A DNA stretch of 64,000 nt from Bifidobacterium sp. N4G05 (GTDB lineage: Bacteria > Actinomycetota > Actinomycetes > Actinomycetales > Bifidobacteriaceae), in NCBI RefSeq assembly GCF_002742445.1, contig NZ_NJNQ01000003.1, positions 248,001-312,000 of the forward strand. Reading direction: 5' to 3'. The notes below the pieces were generated by a model. The model saw only the letters and a list, made by a program, of their open reading frames with translations, was not told where the DNA came from and made no database searches. The translations under genes and the position numbers were made by a program. Positions 18,286-26,863 of this stretch are shown piece by piece; the first letter of the stretch is position 1, and each line of letters begins with the position of its first letter.

Positions 18286-19383
18286 ATGAGCATCTTCAGC
18301 AGGCATGACGCCACCGCACATACTCACATCGCAGGTAAAATCATCGCACTCTTCAGCGCAATCGCCATGCTGTTCAGCGTCACCGCATGCGGGCAAAGCA
18401 ACGATTCCGCAACAAGCGCAACAGACGGCAGCGGTCTGACCAAAGTGACCTTCATGCTGTCCTGGGCGCCCGACACCAATCATATCGGCGTATATGTGGC
18501 AAAAAACAAGGGCTATTTCAAAAAGGCAGGTCTTGACGTCAATATCGTGGCCGTGGCACAGGCCGGTGCCGAACAAGCTGTGAACAACGGCGTGGCCGAC
18601 TTCGCATTGTCGAATCTCACCAACGTAGGCACGTATGCCATCAAGGGCGCAACCATCAAGCAGGTGCTGCAGGTGCAGCAGAAGCCAAGCGCCATCTGGT
18701 GTTCGCTCGCTTCCAACACTGAAATCAAATCTCCAAAGGATTTCGACGGCAAAACCTTCGCCACCTTCGGTTCCAACGAATCCGATGCGGTGATCCGCCG
18801 CATGATCCAGTTTGACGGCGGCAAGGGCGAATTCGACAAGGTGACCGTCGGCACATCCACGTTCCAAGCGCTTTCCAGCAAAAAGGCCGATTTCGGCGGC
18901 TTCTACGCCACTTGGGAGGGTGTGCAGGCTGACATGTACGGCCCGAAGCTCAACTGCTTTGCCGAACCGGATTACGGCGTTCCCGGCAATGCCGACACTA
19001 TTGGCGTGATCACCAACGACAAGACGATTTCCAAGAATCCTGAGCTGGTGAAGAAGTTCGTGCAGGCCACCAAGAAGGGCTACGAGTACGCATATTCGAA
19101 TCCTAACGATGCGGCGAAGATTCTTGTGGACGAGGCTCCCGATGCGAATCTTAAGCTCGATTTCGTCAAGAACAGCATGAAAACCATTGTGGATGGCCAG
19201 TATTGGGGCGATCCTGCCAAGATCAAGGACGGTTCGTTCACGTTCGGCACGAACGATGTTGAAGGCGCACAGCAGTATTTCGACTTCCTCGCGCAGGAAA
19301 ACGCCTACACCGATTCGCATGACAAGGTGATTCATGACGCTCCGCAGGCCAAGGATCTCGCCACCGACGAGTTCCTGAAATAA
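18286..19383 (+). CDS. NMT1/THI5-like ABC substrate-binding lipoprotein
   Basis: Cell-surface binding protein of an ABC importer. 365 residues: signal peptide with a hydrophobic stretch (about residues 16-33) ending in the lipobox FSVTAC, Cys near residue 34 being the lipidation site; then the NMT1/THI5-like domain beginning LTKVTFMLSWAPDTNHIGVYVAKNKGYFKKAGLDVNIV. That opening is characteristic of pyrimidine (HMP) or riboflavin-type binders. Paired with the permease upstream; the ATPase is missing from the window and may be encoded elsewhere. The substrate is an inference. Confidence 0.87.
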   Translation: MSIFSRHDATAHTHIAGKIIALFSAIAMLFSVTACGQSNDSATSATDGSGLTKVTFMLSWAPDTNHIGVYVAKNKGYFKKAGLDVNIVAVAQAGAEQAVNNGVADFALSNLTNVGTYAIKGATIKQVLQVQQKPSAIWCSLASNTEIKSPKDFDGKTFATFGSNESDAVIRRMIQFDGGKGEFDKVTVGTSTFQALSSKKADFGGFYATWEGVQADMYGPKLNCFAEPDYGVPGNADTIGVITNDKTISKNPELVKKFVQATKKGYEYAYSNPNDAAKILVDEAPDANLKLDFVKNSMKTIVDGQYWGDPAKIKDGSFTFGTNDVEGAQQYFDFLAQENAYTDSHDKVIHDAPQAKDLATDEFLK

Positions 19384-19571
19384 TCGGGTTTGAACGAATA
19401 GGTTTGTAACCCGTTTATGTGCGAATAATCGAAATATTGGAATACGGCATCCTGCATTTTTATTTCATGCCCAGCACTGCTTGCTCAGTACGGGTTGAAC
19501 ATGGTTTGTAGGATGCCGCACCTTTATGCGTTGCGCTTGGCTTCATTGCACGAGTTTGATTAAATAAAAAT

Positions 19572-20813
19572 ATGACACGACTGATTCTTGATGTGGACAC
19601 CGGTATCGACGATGCGCTGGCGTTGGCGTATCTTGCGACGTTCGATACGGTTGACGTGCTTGGCGTGATCGGCACGTACGGCAACGTTTCTGTCGACACT
19701 GCGGTTCGCAATACTTCGTATGTGCTGGAACGGTTGGGGTTTCGGCACATACCGGTGATGCGCGGATCGTCGCATCCTTCGTGGGCTCGGTGTTTCATTC
19801 CGGATGCAGGTTGTGCGCAATTCCATGGCACGGACGGATTGGGAGGATTCGGCCCGGCTTGCGATAGTTCGTCTTCAGATAATGCTTTTTCAGATAATTT
19901 TGTGGGTAATTCCGGTTCTGATACTGTTTTTTCTCGTGATTATCGCAGTCTGATTTCCGTTGGCGGATATGCGTTGGATGATATTCATGCGAATCCTGCG
20001 GTTGATTCGTTTGAATTGTCGCTTACTACGGATTCGGCTTCTTCTATTCATGCTGATGATTCTTCCGCCGACTCGGTTTCCGAGGGCGTACAGTTCATTA
20101 TTGATCAGGTTCGTGCTTATGGTTTCGACGTCACTGTGGTTGCGACTGGTCCGTTGACCGATATTGATGCTGCGATTGCGGCCGCTCCGGATATTGCGGG
20201 CAAACTCAAACTGGTGATGATGGGCGGCACGTTGACGCAGGAAGGCAACTGTTGGGATCTGACTGCGGAAACGAATATCATTCAGGATCCGGAAGCCGCG
20301 GATCGTGTGTTCCATTCCGGTGCAGACATCACTATGGTCGGTCTGGACGTGACACATCAATGTCTGATGGGTTCTGATACAACCCGTGCTTGGCGTGAAG
20401 CAGCAAATGCCGACACACTTGGTGATCCAGCCGGTAATTCGAATGCAGCTTCAGCTCGAACCTCAAGTTCGGACTCAGGCCCATCTGCTTCCGATGTGCG
20501 CGTATTCCTCGCTGGCATGGCTGATTTTTCCATTGCCGCGAATTACAAAGCCGATGCACGCCTGTTTTCTCAAGGCATGCCTTTGCATGATCCACTGGCC
20601 GCAGCTGTCGCCGTAGATCCGTCACTGGTGAACTGCATTGATCTGCCAATGAAAGTTGAACTCGAAACCGGCGATTTCCATGGCACGCGCGGCCGAACCA
20701 TCGGAGACCCCGCCGGCCTGATCGACTCCAACGCCCCTCGTATCCACGTGGCCCTTCAAGTCGATTCCCATCGTTTCGTCTCTGACTTCACCACCCGCAT
20801 AAAGTCTCTGTAG
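19572..20813 (+). CDS. inosine-uridine preferring nucleoside hydrolase with low-complexity insertions
   Basis: Calcium-dependent hydrolase that releases ribose from nucleosides. The N terminus LILDVDTGIDDALALAY is the metal-binding signature; VVATGPLTDIDAAI and MMGGTLTQEGNCWDLTAETNIIQDPEAA are further family blocks. At 413 residues it is about 80-100 longer than usual because of a Ser/Asp-rich insertion at about residues 98-170 and a second Ser/Ala-rich one at about 277-303; the DNA there (about 19863-20081) is more AT-rich than the rest. ATG 19572 has no obvious ribosome site but the signature starts at residue 4. A two-way terminator follows. Confidence 0.88.
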   Translation: MTRLILDVDTGIDDALALAYLATFDTVDVLGVIGTYGNVSVDTAVRNTSYVLERLGFRHIPVMRGSSHPSWARCFIPDAGCAQFHGTDGLGGFGPACDSSSSDNAFSDNFVGNSGSDTVFSRDYRSLISVGGYALDDIHANPAVDSFELSLTTDSASSIHADDSSADSVSEGVQFIIDQVRAYGFDVTVVATGPLTDIDAAIAAAPDIAGKLKLVMMGGTLTQEGNCWDLTAETNIIQDPEAADRVFHSGADITMVGLDVTHQCLMGSDTTRAWREAANADTLGDPAGNSNAASARTSSSDSGPSASDVRVFLAGMADFSIAANYKADARLFSQGMPLHDPLAAAVAVDPSLVNCIDLPMKVELETGDFHGTRGRTIGDPAGLIDSNAPRIHVALQVDSHRFVSDFTTRIKSL

Positions 20814-20824
20814 CAATACAAAAC

Positions 20825-20849
20825 GGGGAGAGCCTTATGCTCTCCCCGC
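20825..20849. terminator. bidirectional terminator between nucleoside hydrolase and uppS
   Basis: CGGGGAGAGC / GCTCTCCCCG with a five-base loop; AAAA precedes it so it works best for the minus transcript, and it separates two convergent genes. Confidence 0.85.
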
Positions 20850-20874
20850 AGTGAACGCGATCAATTAGGCAACA

Positions 20875-21666
20875 CTACTTTTTGACGCCACCGAAACGAC
20901 GGTCGCGGTGAATGTAGTGATCGATCGAACGCCATAGCACGTCTCGACCGCAATCAGGGAACAGTTCCGGCACGAAATCGAGTTCGGCATACGCCGCTTC
21001 CCACGGCAGGAAGTTCGACGTGCGCTGTTCGCCGGAAGTACGAATCACCAAATCGCAATCAGGAATATCAGGATTGTACAGGTGTTCGGCAATCATTTTT
21101 TCCGTTACGCGATCGCCGGAGATCTTGCCGTCACGCACTTCCTTTGCGATTGCCGCGCAAGCATCCGCGATTTCGGCACGTCCGCCGTAATTCAGGCAGA
21201 ACACCACGTCGATGGTCGTGTTGTTTTTGGTACGTTCCTGTGCTTTTTCCAATTCGTCGATAACGGATTTCCATAGTTTCGGACGGCGGCCGGCCCAGCG
21301 CACGCGCACGCCCCACTCGTTCATCTGTTCCACACGACGATGGATGATGTCACGCGAGAAGCCCATCAGGAAGCGCACTTCCTGCGGAGAACGCTTCCAG
21401 TTCTCCGTGGAGAACGTATATAGCGACAGGTAACGCACACCAGCTTCGATGGCACCTGCGATGGTGTCGAACACCACCGGTTCGGCAGCCTGATGTCCGT
21501 CAGTGCGAATCAGCCCACGCTGCTGCGCCCAACGACCATTGCCGTCCATAATCACGCCGATATGGCGCGGAACCTTGTTCTTCGGAAAATCGGGAATAAT
21601 CGACGGGTCCGAAAATGGTGCCGCCGGAATGTCAAGGGACTTGTAATCCACGTTCTCAAAAGCCAT
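20875..21666 (-). CDS. uppS: isoprenyl (undecaprenyl) diphosphate synthase
   Basis: Cis-prenyltransferase that makes the long-chain polyprenyl diphosphate carrier for cell-wall synthesis. About 263 residues: HIGVIMDGNGRWAQQRG with the catalytic Asp, YTFSTENWKRSPQEV, and the C-terminal RTSGEQRTSNFLPWEAAYAEL. ATG 21666 gives MAFENVDYK; a GTG at 21687 overlapping the end of recO is possible. It follows recO closely and thus is probably cotranscribed. Together with ispG and dxr on the same strand it groups the isoprenoid pathway. Confidence 0.95.
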   Translation of the reverse strand: MAFENVDYKSLDIPAAPFSDPSIIPDFPKNKVPRHIGVIMDGNGRWAQQRGLIRTDGHQAAEPVVFDTIAGAIEAGVRYLSLYTFSTENWKRSPQEVRFLMGFSRDIIHRRVEQMNEWGVRVRWAGRRPKLWKSVIDELEKAQERTKNNTTIDVVFCLNYGGRAEIADACAAIAKEVRDGKISGDRVTEKMIAEHLYNPDIPDCDLVIRTSGEQRTSNFLPWEAAYAELDFVPELFPDCGRDVLWRSIDHYIHRDRRFGGVKK

Positions 21667-21671
21667 ACCCG

Positions 21672-22400
21672 CTAATCTAGCAAGCACATGGAACGAATCG
21701 GACGTTCCAAATAGTATTCACCCCATTTTTCCACCATTTGGCGGGTTTTCGGAAGCAATGCCGTACCGTCCAGCTCTCCCCAATCGCCGTCGACAAGCGC
21801 CTGCAACTGGCAGATCGCATTCCACGAAACGTCAAACGATTCACGAATATGATCGGTCGAACACATCAGACCACCCGCGGAAATCGAGAAGAACCATGGA
21901 CGATCAGTAGAAATCGGATCCCTGCACACCACGCAGGCACGCAAACGTGGCGTCCAACCAGCAATTGCAAGAGCACGCATCACGTAGGAATCACCAATCG
22001 CAGCAGACTCATGTGCATGCTTGGAAAGGGCATTCAATGCTCCCAACACCAGCCGATACTGCGCCACGGAACGCTCATGCTCCGTCACCACAAGCTTGTC
22101 AGCCGTTTCGCAAATCACATTCGCCGCGGTATACGCCTTGAAATCGGTGCAGATGCCTCTCGCATACGCCGACACCGACTCGGCTTGGGAAATCACATCA
22201 AGCGAACGTCCTTCCGCAATAAGCAACGAGACGCGCATGAAAGGCTCCAAACGACCTCCGAAACGCGATTTGGTTCGGCGCACGCCTTTGGCGACGGCAC
22301 GGATTTTGCCATGGTCGCGTGTCAGCAAAGTGACGATACGATCAGCTTCGCCAAGTTTGACGGTGCGCAAGACCACGCCCTCGTCCTGATACAGCGGCAT
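21672..22400 (-). CDS. recO: DNA repair protein RecO
   Basis: Mediator that helps load RecA in the RecFOR recombination pathway. 242 residues: N-terminal OB fold beginning MPLYQDEGVVLRTVKLGEADRIVTLLTRDHGKIRAVAKGVRRTKSRFGGRLEPF and a C-terminal part with a zinc-site-like CVVCRDPI and MCSTDHI. The recO-uppS arrangement is common in actinobacteria. Confidence 0.94.
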   Translation of the reverse strand: MPLYQDEGVVLRTVKLGEADRIVTLLTRDHGKIRAVAKGVRRTKSRFGGRLEPFMRVSLLIAEGRSLDVISQAESVSAYARGICTDFKAYTAANVICETADKLVVTEHERSVAQYRLVLGALNALSKHAHESAAIGDSYVMRALAIAGWTPRLRACVVCRDPISTDRPWFFSISAGGLMCSTDHIRESFDVSWNAICQLQALVDGDWGELDGTALLPKTRQMVEKWGEYYLERPIRSMCLLD

Positions 22401-22488
22401 TCACACGCCTCCTTTGCCTCGCCTCGTTTTCCCAACTGAACTATATATTTTCCGCACATTCTCGCGCCAGCCGCACTTTCCCGCGATA

Positions 22489-24201
22489 TCAGTAAATAAA
22501 CAATCCCCAGAACGCGAACACCAACAGCATATACAGCATGGTGACCGCCGTGATCCAAAACATCACACGTCCGAATCGCGTCGATGCGAGCACCGGCTGG
22601 CGGCCACTCACAATCGCGCCTATAGCCCCCTTACGCGGTGGCCATTGTGCAAGACCACGATTCGTCGCCTCCTCGATAAGACGCATGAATACGCGGGACC
22701 ACGCCCACACCACGGCAACGCAAACCATTTGAATAACCGGCCAACTCCAATACATCATGCCCGGATTCTCGGCGGGAGCGCCACCCCACGCTAGCTTGAC
22801 CACGCCCATAACCACTTCGCCCAATCCTGCACCAAACAGCACAAAAGTGGCCATGGTGGTCACGGCAAGCGTAATCAACGCGTTTTTGAACACAGGACTC
22901 AGCCCCAACACATATCGGCGTCGATGCACACGCGCCCAAATTTTACGTACAAGCACAATCAACCACAGCACGCCGATCACCAGCAGCAAAAGCACCATGC
23001 TGACATGCAACACCACTAGATAGATGGTCAGCCCACTATTCGATCGCAATTCCAACGGAACCGCGATCGACTGGTACAGGTTGGTGCCGGCCACACGTTC
23101 GCTGGTCTGCTCCAGTCCTTGCGTGGTACCGACGGCCCAACTGATCACATCATCCACGTAGGCGTCAGCGAACGGAGTACCGCTGTTGGCTTCGTCGCCG
23201 AGTCGGAGCACATGGTTGGCGATCGGATATGTGCGCACGGTCACGTCCCAATTGCCCGACTTATGCGCCATGTCGATGATTTCCTCCGTGCCTTCCACCT
23301 GCGCGGTCATCACGTCTTTGGTGCCGTACGCCACAAGCGTGGGAATGGAATAGGCTTGGGGATTCAACGTGTCGAGGTCGAGATTAGTCAGGCCGAACAA
23401 TTTCGCATCGATGTTGAATGCGCGGCGCACGATGGACTGGTATCCATCATGCGCTCCGACCAGCGCGAAATCCTGCGCCGCAAGGAATCCCAACGAATAT
23501 CGTGGCGAATACACCATTGGGCTCAACAGCACTTGGAACGCCACGTTAGGGTCTTGCCCAAGCAGATATGAGGAAATCCATGTGCTTTCGGAAGTCGCGT
23601 AAATGCCAACATTCGAAGCGTCAACGTTGTCGAGATCACGCAACATGTTGATGACCTGATCGTAGATGGCTGCGGATCCTGGATAGTCACGGGTCGCATC
23701 GTTGGTGGACCACACCGGCTTGTCAAGCACAGCCGTCACGAAACCCGCGGATGAGAGCGCAAATGCCATGTCTCCGAAGGAGCTGTCGCATGTGCCATAA
23801 CCTGCTCCATGCATGAACACCACGCCAGGCCGATTATTCCCTGCACCTTTCGGCTCACGGATCAGCACTTTGATATGTTGGATCTCACCGGTTGACGGTT
23901 GCTTGGCGTCGATGGTGACATAGCGTTGCGTCACTTCGTAATCGCCTTGTTTGGCAAGGGTTTTGCCCGAAGGATTGCCGAAGGTCACGGACGTGTCGGA
24001 CGTCAACGTTTCGATGGTTTGCCCGGTCGGCTCGTAATTCCATGATGATGCCGTCAGATTGGAGACCGATACCAGAATGCCCAACAATATGATGAAAATG
24101 GGCAGACTGACCATCAGTCGTTTGCTCCTCGTCCACTGACTGGATTGGATTTCCCCGTTGGACATGACTGACTGACGTTCCTGATCTGACACGCCGTTCA
24201 T
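22489..24201 (-). CDS. membrane-attached alpha/beta hydrolase with C-terminal membrane domain
   Basis: About 570 residues. One N-terminal membrane segment (LMVSLPIFIILLGILVSVSNL), an extracytoplasmic alpha/beta-hydrolase domain (about 60-370) with the oxyanion block VVFMHGAGYGTCDSSFGD, then at least four C-terminal membrane segments. The usual nucleophile elbow GxSxG is not evident; YATSESTW near residue 205 stands in its place, with a candidate His in YPIANHVLRLGD. Function unknown: an esterase or peptidase of the envelope is the best guess. ATG 24201 is chosen; 24165 (MSNGE) is an alternative. Confidence 0.7.
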   Translation of the reverse strand: MNGVSDQERQSVMSNGEIQSSQWTRSKRLMVSLPIFIILLGILVSVSNLTASSWNYEPTGQTIETLTSDTSVTFGNPSGKTLAKQGDYEVTQRYVTIDAKQPSTGEIQHIKVLIREPKGAGNNRPGVVFMHGAGYGTCDSSFGDMAFALSSAGFVTAVLDKPVWSTNDATRDYPGSAAIYDQVINMLRDLDNVDASNVGIYATSESTWISSYLLGQDPNVAFQVLLSPMVYSPRYSLGFLAAQDFALVGAHDGYQSIVRRAFNIDAKLFGLTNLDLDTLNPQAYSIPTLVAYGTKDVMTAQVEGTEEIIDMAHKSGNWDVTVRTYPIANHVLRLGDEANSGTPFADAYVDDVISWAVGTTQGLEQTSERVAGTNLYQSIAVPLELRSNSGLTIYLVVLHVSMVLLLLVIGVLWLIVLVRKIWARVHRRRYVLGLSPVFKNALITLAVTTMATFVLFGAGLGEVVMGVVKLAWGGAPAENPGMMYWSWPVIQMVCVAVVWAWSRVFMRLIEEATNRGLAQWPPRKGAIGAIVSGRQPVLASTRFGRVMFWITAVTMLYMLLVFAFWGLFIY

Positions 24202-24248
24202 TGTACCGACCCCAGCTGAAATGACAATCAACAGCCAGCGAAATCAGC

Positions 24249-24281
24249 AGGAGGTCGATCACAATCTGTGATCGACCTCCT
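24249..24281 (-). terminator. terminator after ispG
   Basis: Perfect 14-base stem AGGAGGTCGATCAC / GTGATCGACCTCCT with a five-base loop, 30 bases beyond the ispG stop. Confidence 0.85.
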
Positions 24282-24310
24282 GTAATCAATGAATCAGAGC
24301 ACTCAACGAA

Positions 24311-25507
24311 TCAGCAATTACCCTGTGTCACCGGCACCACTACAGGGCCGGTGGCATTGACTGGCATCTGTCCGTCCGCTTCCATCTGTGCGGCAATTTC
24401 CTGCGCTTTGGCCAGCAACGTTTCCACAATCTGATCTTCGGGAACGGTCTGAATAACCTTGCCCTTGATGAAAATCTGCCCCTTGCCGTTGCCGGATGCC
24501 ACACCCAGATCGGCTTCTCGTGCCTCACCTGGACCGTTCACGATACAACCCATCACGGCCACACGAATCGGCGCGGTCACGTCCTTCAATCCTTCGGTCA
24601 CGGCATTGGCCAGCTGAATCACGTCAACCTGGGAACGGCCGCAGCTCGGGCAGGATATAATATCAAACTTACGCGGGCGCAATCCCATGTATTCCAGCAG
24701 TTTGCAGCCGACTTTCACTTCTTCGACGGGCGGTGCGGACAGTGAAACACGAATCGTATCTCCAATACCTTCAGCCAGCAGCGCACCGAATGCAAGACAG
24801 CTTTTGATCGTACCCTGCCATGCGGGACCCGCCTCGGTAACGCCGAGATGCAGCGGCCAATCGCCTTTGGACGCGAGCAGACGGTACGTCTCCACCATGG
24901 TGATCACATCATGATGTTTGACGGAAATCTTGAAATCATGGAAGCCGACGTCTTCAAACATGCGCGCTTCCTTCATGGCGGACGCAACCAACGCTTCCGG
25001 CGTCGGACCGCCATATTTTGCATACAGTTCCTTATCGAGCGAGCCCGCGTTCACGCCGATGCGCAACGAGATGCCCGCATCGGTGGCGGCCTTGCAGATG
25101 GAGGGACCAACCTCATCGAATTTACGGATGTTGCCCGGATTCACGCGTACCGCGGCACAGCCCGCATCGATAGCCTGAAACACGTATTTGCTTTGAAAAT
25201 GAATATCGGCGATTACCGGGATCGGCGATTTCTTCACGATTTCCGGCAGCGCGTTGGCATCATCCTGGTTTGGCACGGCCACGCGCACGATGTCGCATCC
25301 GGCTGCGGTCAGTTGGGCAATCTGCTGCAATGTTGCGGGCACATTAGCGGTCAGCGTGTTGGTCATGGATTGCACCGAAATTGGCGCTCCCCCACCTACC
25401 GGCACCGATCCGACCATGATTCGGCGGGACTTGCGGCGCGGATGCAATGGGCTTTCGCTAATGGCTGCCTCACCGGTTTTACGGAACGGCTTTTCGATTT
25501 CTGGCAT
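24311..25507 (-). CDS. ispG: 4-hydroxy-3-methylbut-2-en-1-yl diphosphate synthase
   Basis: Iron-sulfur enzyme of the MEP isoprenoid pathway (MEcPP to HMBPP). 398 residues: TIM barrel with [20 protein letters not shown] at the start, and the [4Fe-4S] ligands in [13 protein letters not shown] and [13 protein letters not shown]. It lies 88 bases after dxr, an earlier step of the same pathway, with a hairpin in the gap. No unusual features. Confidence 0.96.
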   Translation of the reverse strand: MPEIEKPFRKTGEAAISESPLHPRRKSRRIMVGSVPVGGGAPISVQSMTNTLTANVPATLQQIAQLTAAGCDIVRVAVPNQDDANALPEIVKKSPIPVIADIHFQSKYVFQAIDAGCAAVRVNPGNIRKFDEVGPSICKAATDAGISLRIGVNAGSLDKELYAKYGGPTPEALVASAMKEARMFEDVGFHDFKISVKHHDVITMVETYRLLASKGDWPLHLGVTEAGPAWQGTIKSCLAFGALLAEGIGDTIRVSLSAPPVEEVKVGCKLLEYMGLRPRKFDIISCPSCGRSQVDVIQLANAVTEGLKDVTAPIRVAVMGCIVNGPGEAREADLGVASGNGKGQIFIKGKVIQTVPEDQIVETLLAKAQEIAAQMEADGQMPVNATGPVVVPVTQGNC

Positions 25508-25527
25508 ACGTCAAATCCTTGCAATAA

Positions 25528-25553
25528 CAAGGCTCCCAACACGGGGAGCCTTG
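25528..25553 (-). terminator. hairpin between dxr and ispG
   Basis: CAAGGCTCCC / GGGAGCCTTG, six-base loop, tail TTATTG in the minus direction. It lies just before the ispG start and may attenuate read-through. Confidence 0.75.
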
Positions 25554-25594
25554 CGTCACTCACGTTTCGTTTGTTTGTCTTGTTTCGTTTTCCG

Positions 25595-26773
25595 TTACTT
25601 GTTTATCAGGTTGTCGGCACGATGGCGGGCTTCAAGCTCGAGTTGGCTCATTTCCTCCACGGAAGCGAACAACGGATTGCCACGCAGCTCCGCGTCCATT
25701 TCGTCCAACACTTCCCTGACGGTATCGACAATGCCGAGATACGGCAGACGATGTTCAAGGAAAGCATGGACGGCCTGTTCGTTGGCAGCGTTCAACACGG
25801 CCGTATGCTTTTCGGAAGCTTCCAGGCAGTGTCGAGCCAAGCTCACCGCGGGGAAAGCCTCATCGTCGAGCGGTTCGAACGTCCAGGTCGCGGCTTTTGT
25901 CCAATCGCATGCCGCCGCAATATTGCCAAGTCGTTCCGGAGCGGACAGTCCAAGCGCGATCGGCAGGCGCATGTCAGGCGGCGAAGCCTGCGCAATGGTG
26001 GCACCATCGCGGAATTCCACCATGGAGTGCACGATAGATTGCGGGTGCACGGTCACGTCAATGCGGCTCGGAGGCATGTCGAACAGACGACTCGCCTCAA
26101 TGACTTCAAGTCCCTTGTTCATCAGTGTGGACGAGTTGATGGTCACCACCGGACCCATATTCCAAGTGGGGTGGTTCAACGCCTGTTCCGGTGTGATATC
26201 GGTCATCTGTTCGCGTTTCCAACCACGGAACGGCCCGCCCGAAGCGGTGACGACCAGTTTCGACACTTCACCATGTGTGCCTGAACGCAACGATTGCCAG
26301 ATGGCGGAATGTTCGGAATCGACCGGATTGATCTGCTGGGCGCGCACTTGCGCGTCGAACAGCAAATGCCCGCCTGCCACTACGGATTCCTTGTTGGCGA
26401 GTGCCAGCTGCGATCCTGCCTGCAGTGCCGCGATGGAAGGCTCAAGTCCGATGGATCCGGTGATGCCGTTCAATACCACGTCGGCTCCGGATCCGGCCAT
26501 GGCGACCACGGCCTCCGGTCCGGCTGTGATTCTCACATTGCCTGCACCAGCTTGCTCTAATGCCTCACGTAGTGCTTTTGCCGCGCTTTCTTTGAAAACA
26601 GCGACTTCTGAGACATGGAATTGTGCCGCCTGTTGGGCCAGAAGTTCCACGTGGGAGCCGCCTGCGGCAAGTCCGACCACGTTGAAGCGGTCGAGATGTC
26701 GGGAGATGACGTCAAGACCTTGGGTACCGATGGATCCGGTGGATCCGAGAATGACTACGGTTGAGGTTTGCAT
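25595..26773 (-). CDS. dxr: 1-deoxy-D-xylulose 5-phosphate reductoisomerase
   Basis: First committed step of the MEP pathway (DXP to MEP, with NADPH). 392 residues: Rossmann start VVILGSTGSIGTQGLDV, ANKESVVAGG, metal/active-site blocks VDSEHSAIWQ and TASGGPFRGW, and HPTWNMG. Length and order of motifs are normal. It precedes ispG on the same strand. Confidence 0.96.
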   Translation of the reverse strand: MQTSTVVILGSTGSIGTQGLDVISRHLDRFNVVGLAAGGSHVELLAQQAAQFHVSEVAVFKESAAKALREALEQAGAGNVRITAGPEAVVAMAGSGADVVLNGITGSIGLEPSIAALQAGSQLALANKESVVAGGHLLFDAQVRAQQINPVDSEHSAIWQSLRSGTHGEVSKLVVTASGGPFRGWKREQMTDITPEQALNHPTWNMGPVVTINSSTLMNKGLEVIEASRLFDMPPSRIDVTVHPQSIVHSMVEFRDGATIAQASPPDMRLPIALGLSAPERLGNIAAACDWTKAATWTFEPLDDEAFPAVSLARHCLEASEKHTAVLNAANEQAVHAFLEHRLPYLGIVDTVREVLDEMDAELRGNPLFASVEEMSQLELEARHRADNLINK

Positions 26774-26823
26774 GGGTTATGCGTGTGCTCCGTATTGTTT
26801 TTGTTTGCTCGTGTGAACGTGAA

Positions 26824-26851
26824 AACAGGCTGACGGTCACGCCAGCCTGTT
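26824..26851 (-). terminator. terminator after the second DivIVA-like gene
   Basis: AACAGGCTG / CAGCCTGTT around a ten-base loop, 12 bases after the stop at 26864, with TTTTCACG following in the minus direction. Confidence 0.8.
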
Positions 26852-26863
26852 CAATGCGATTGC

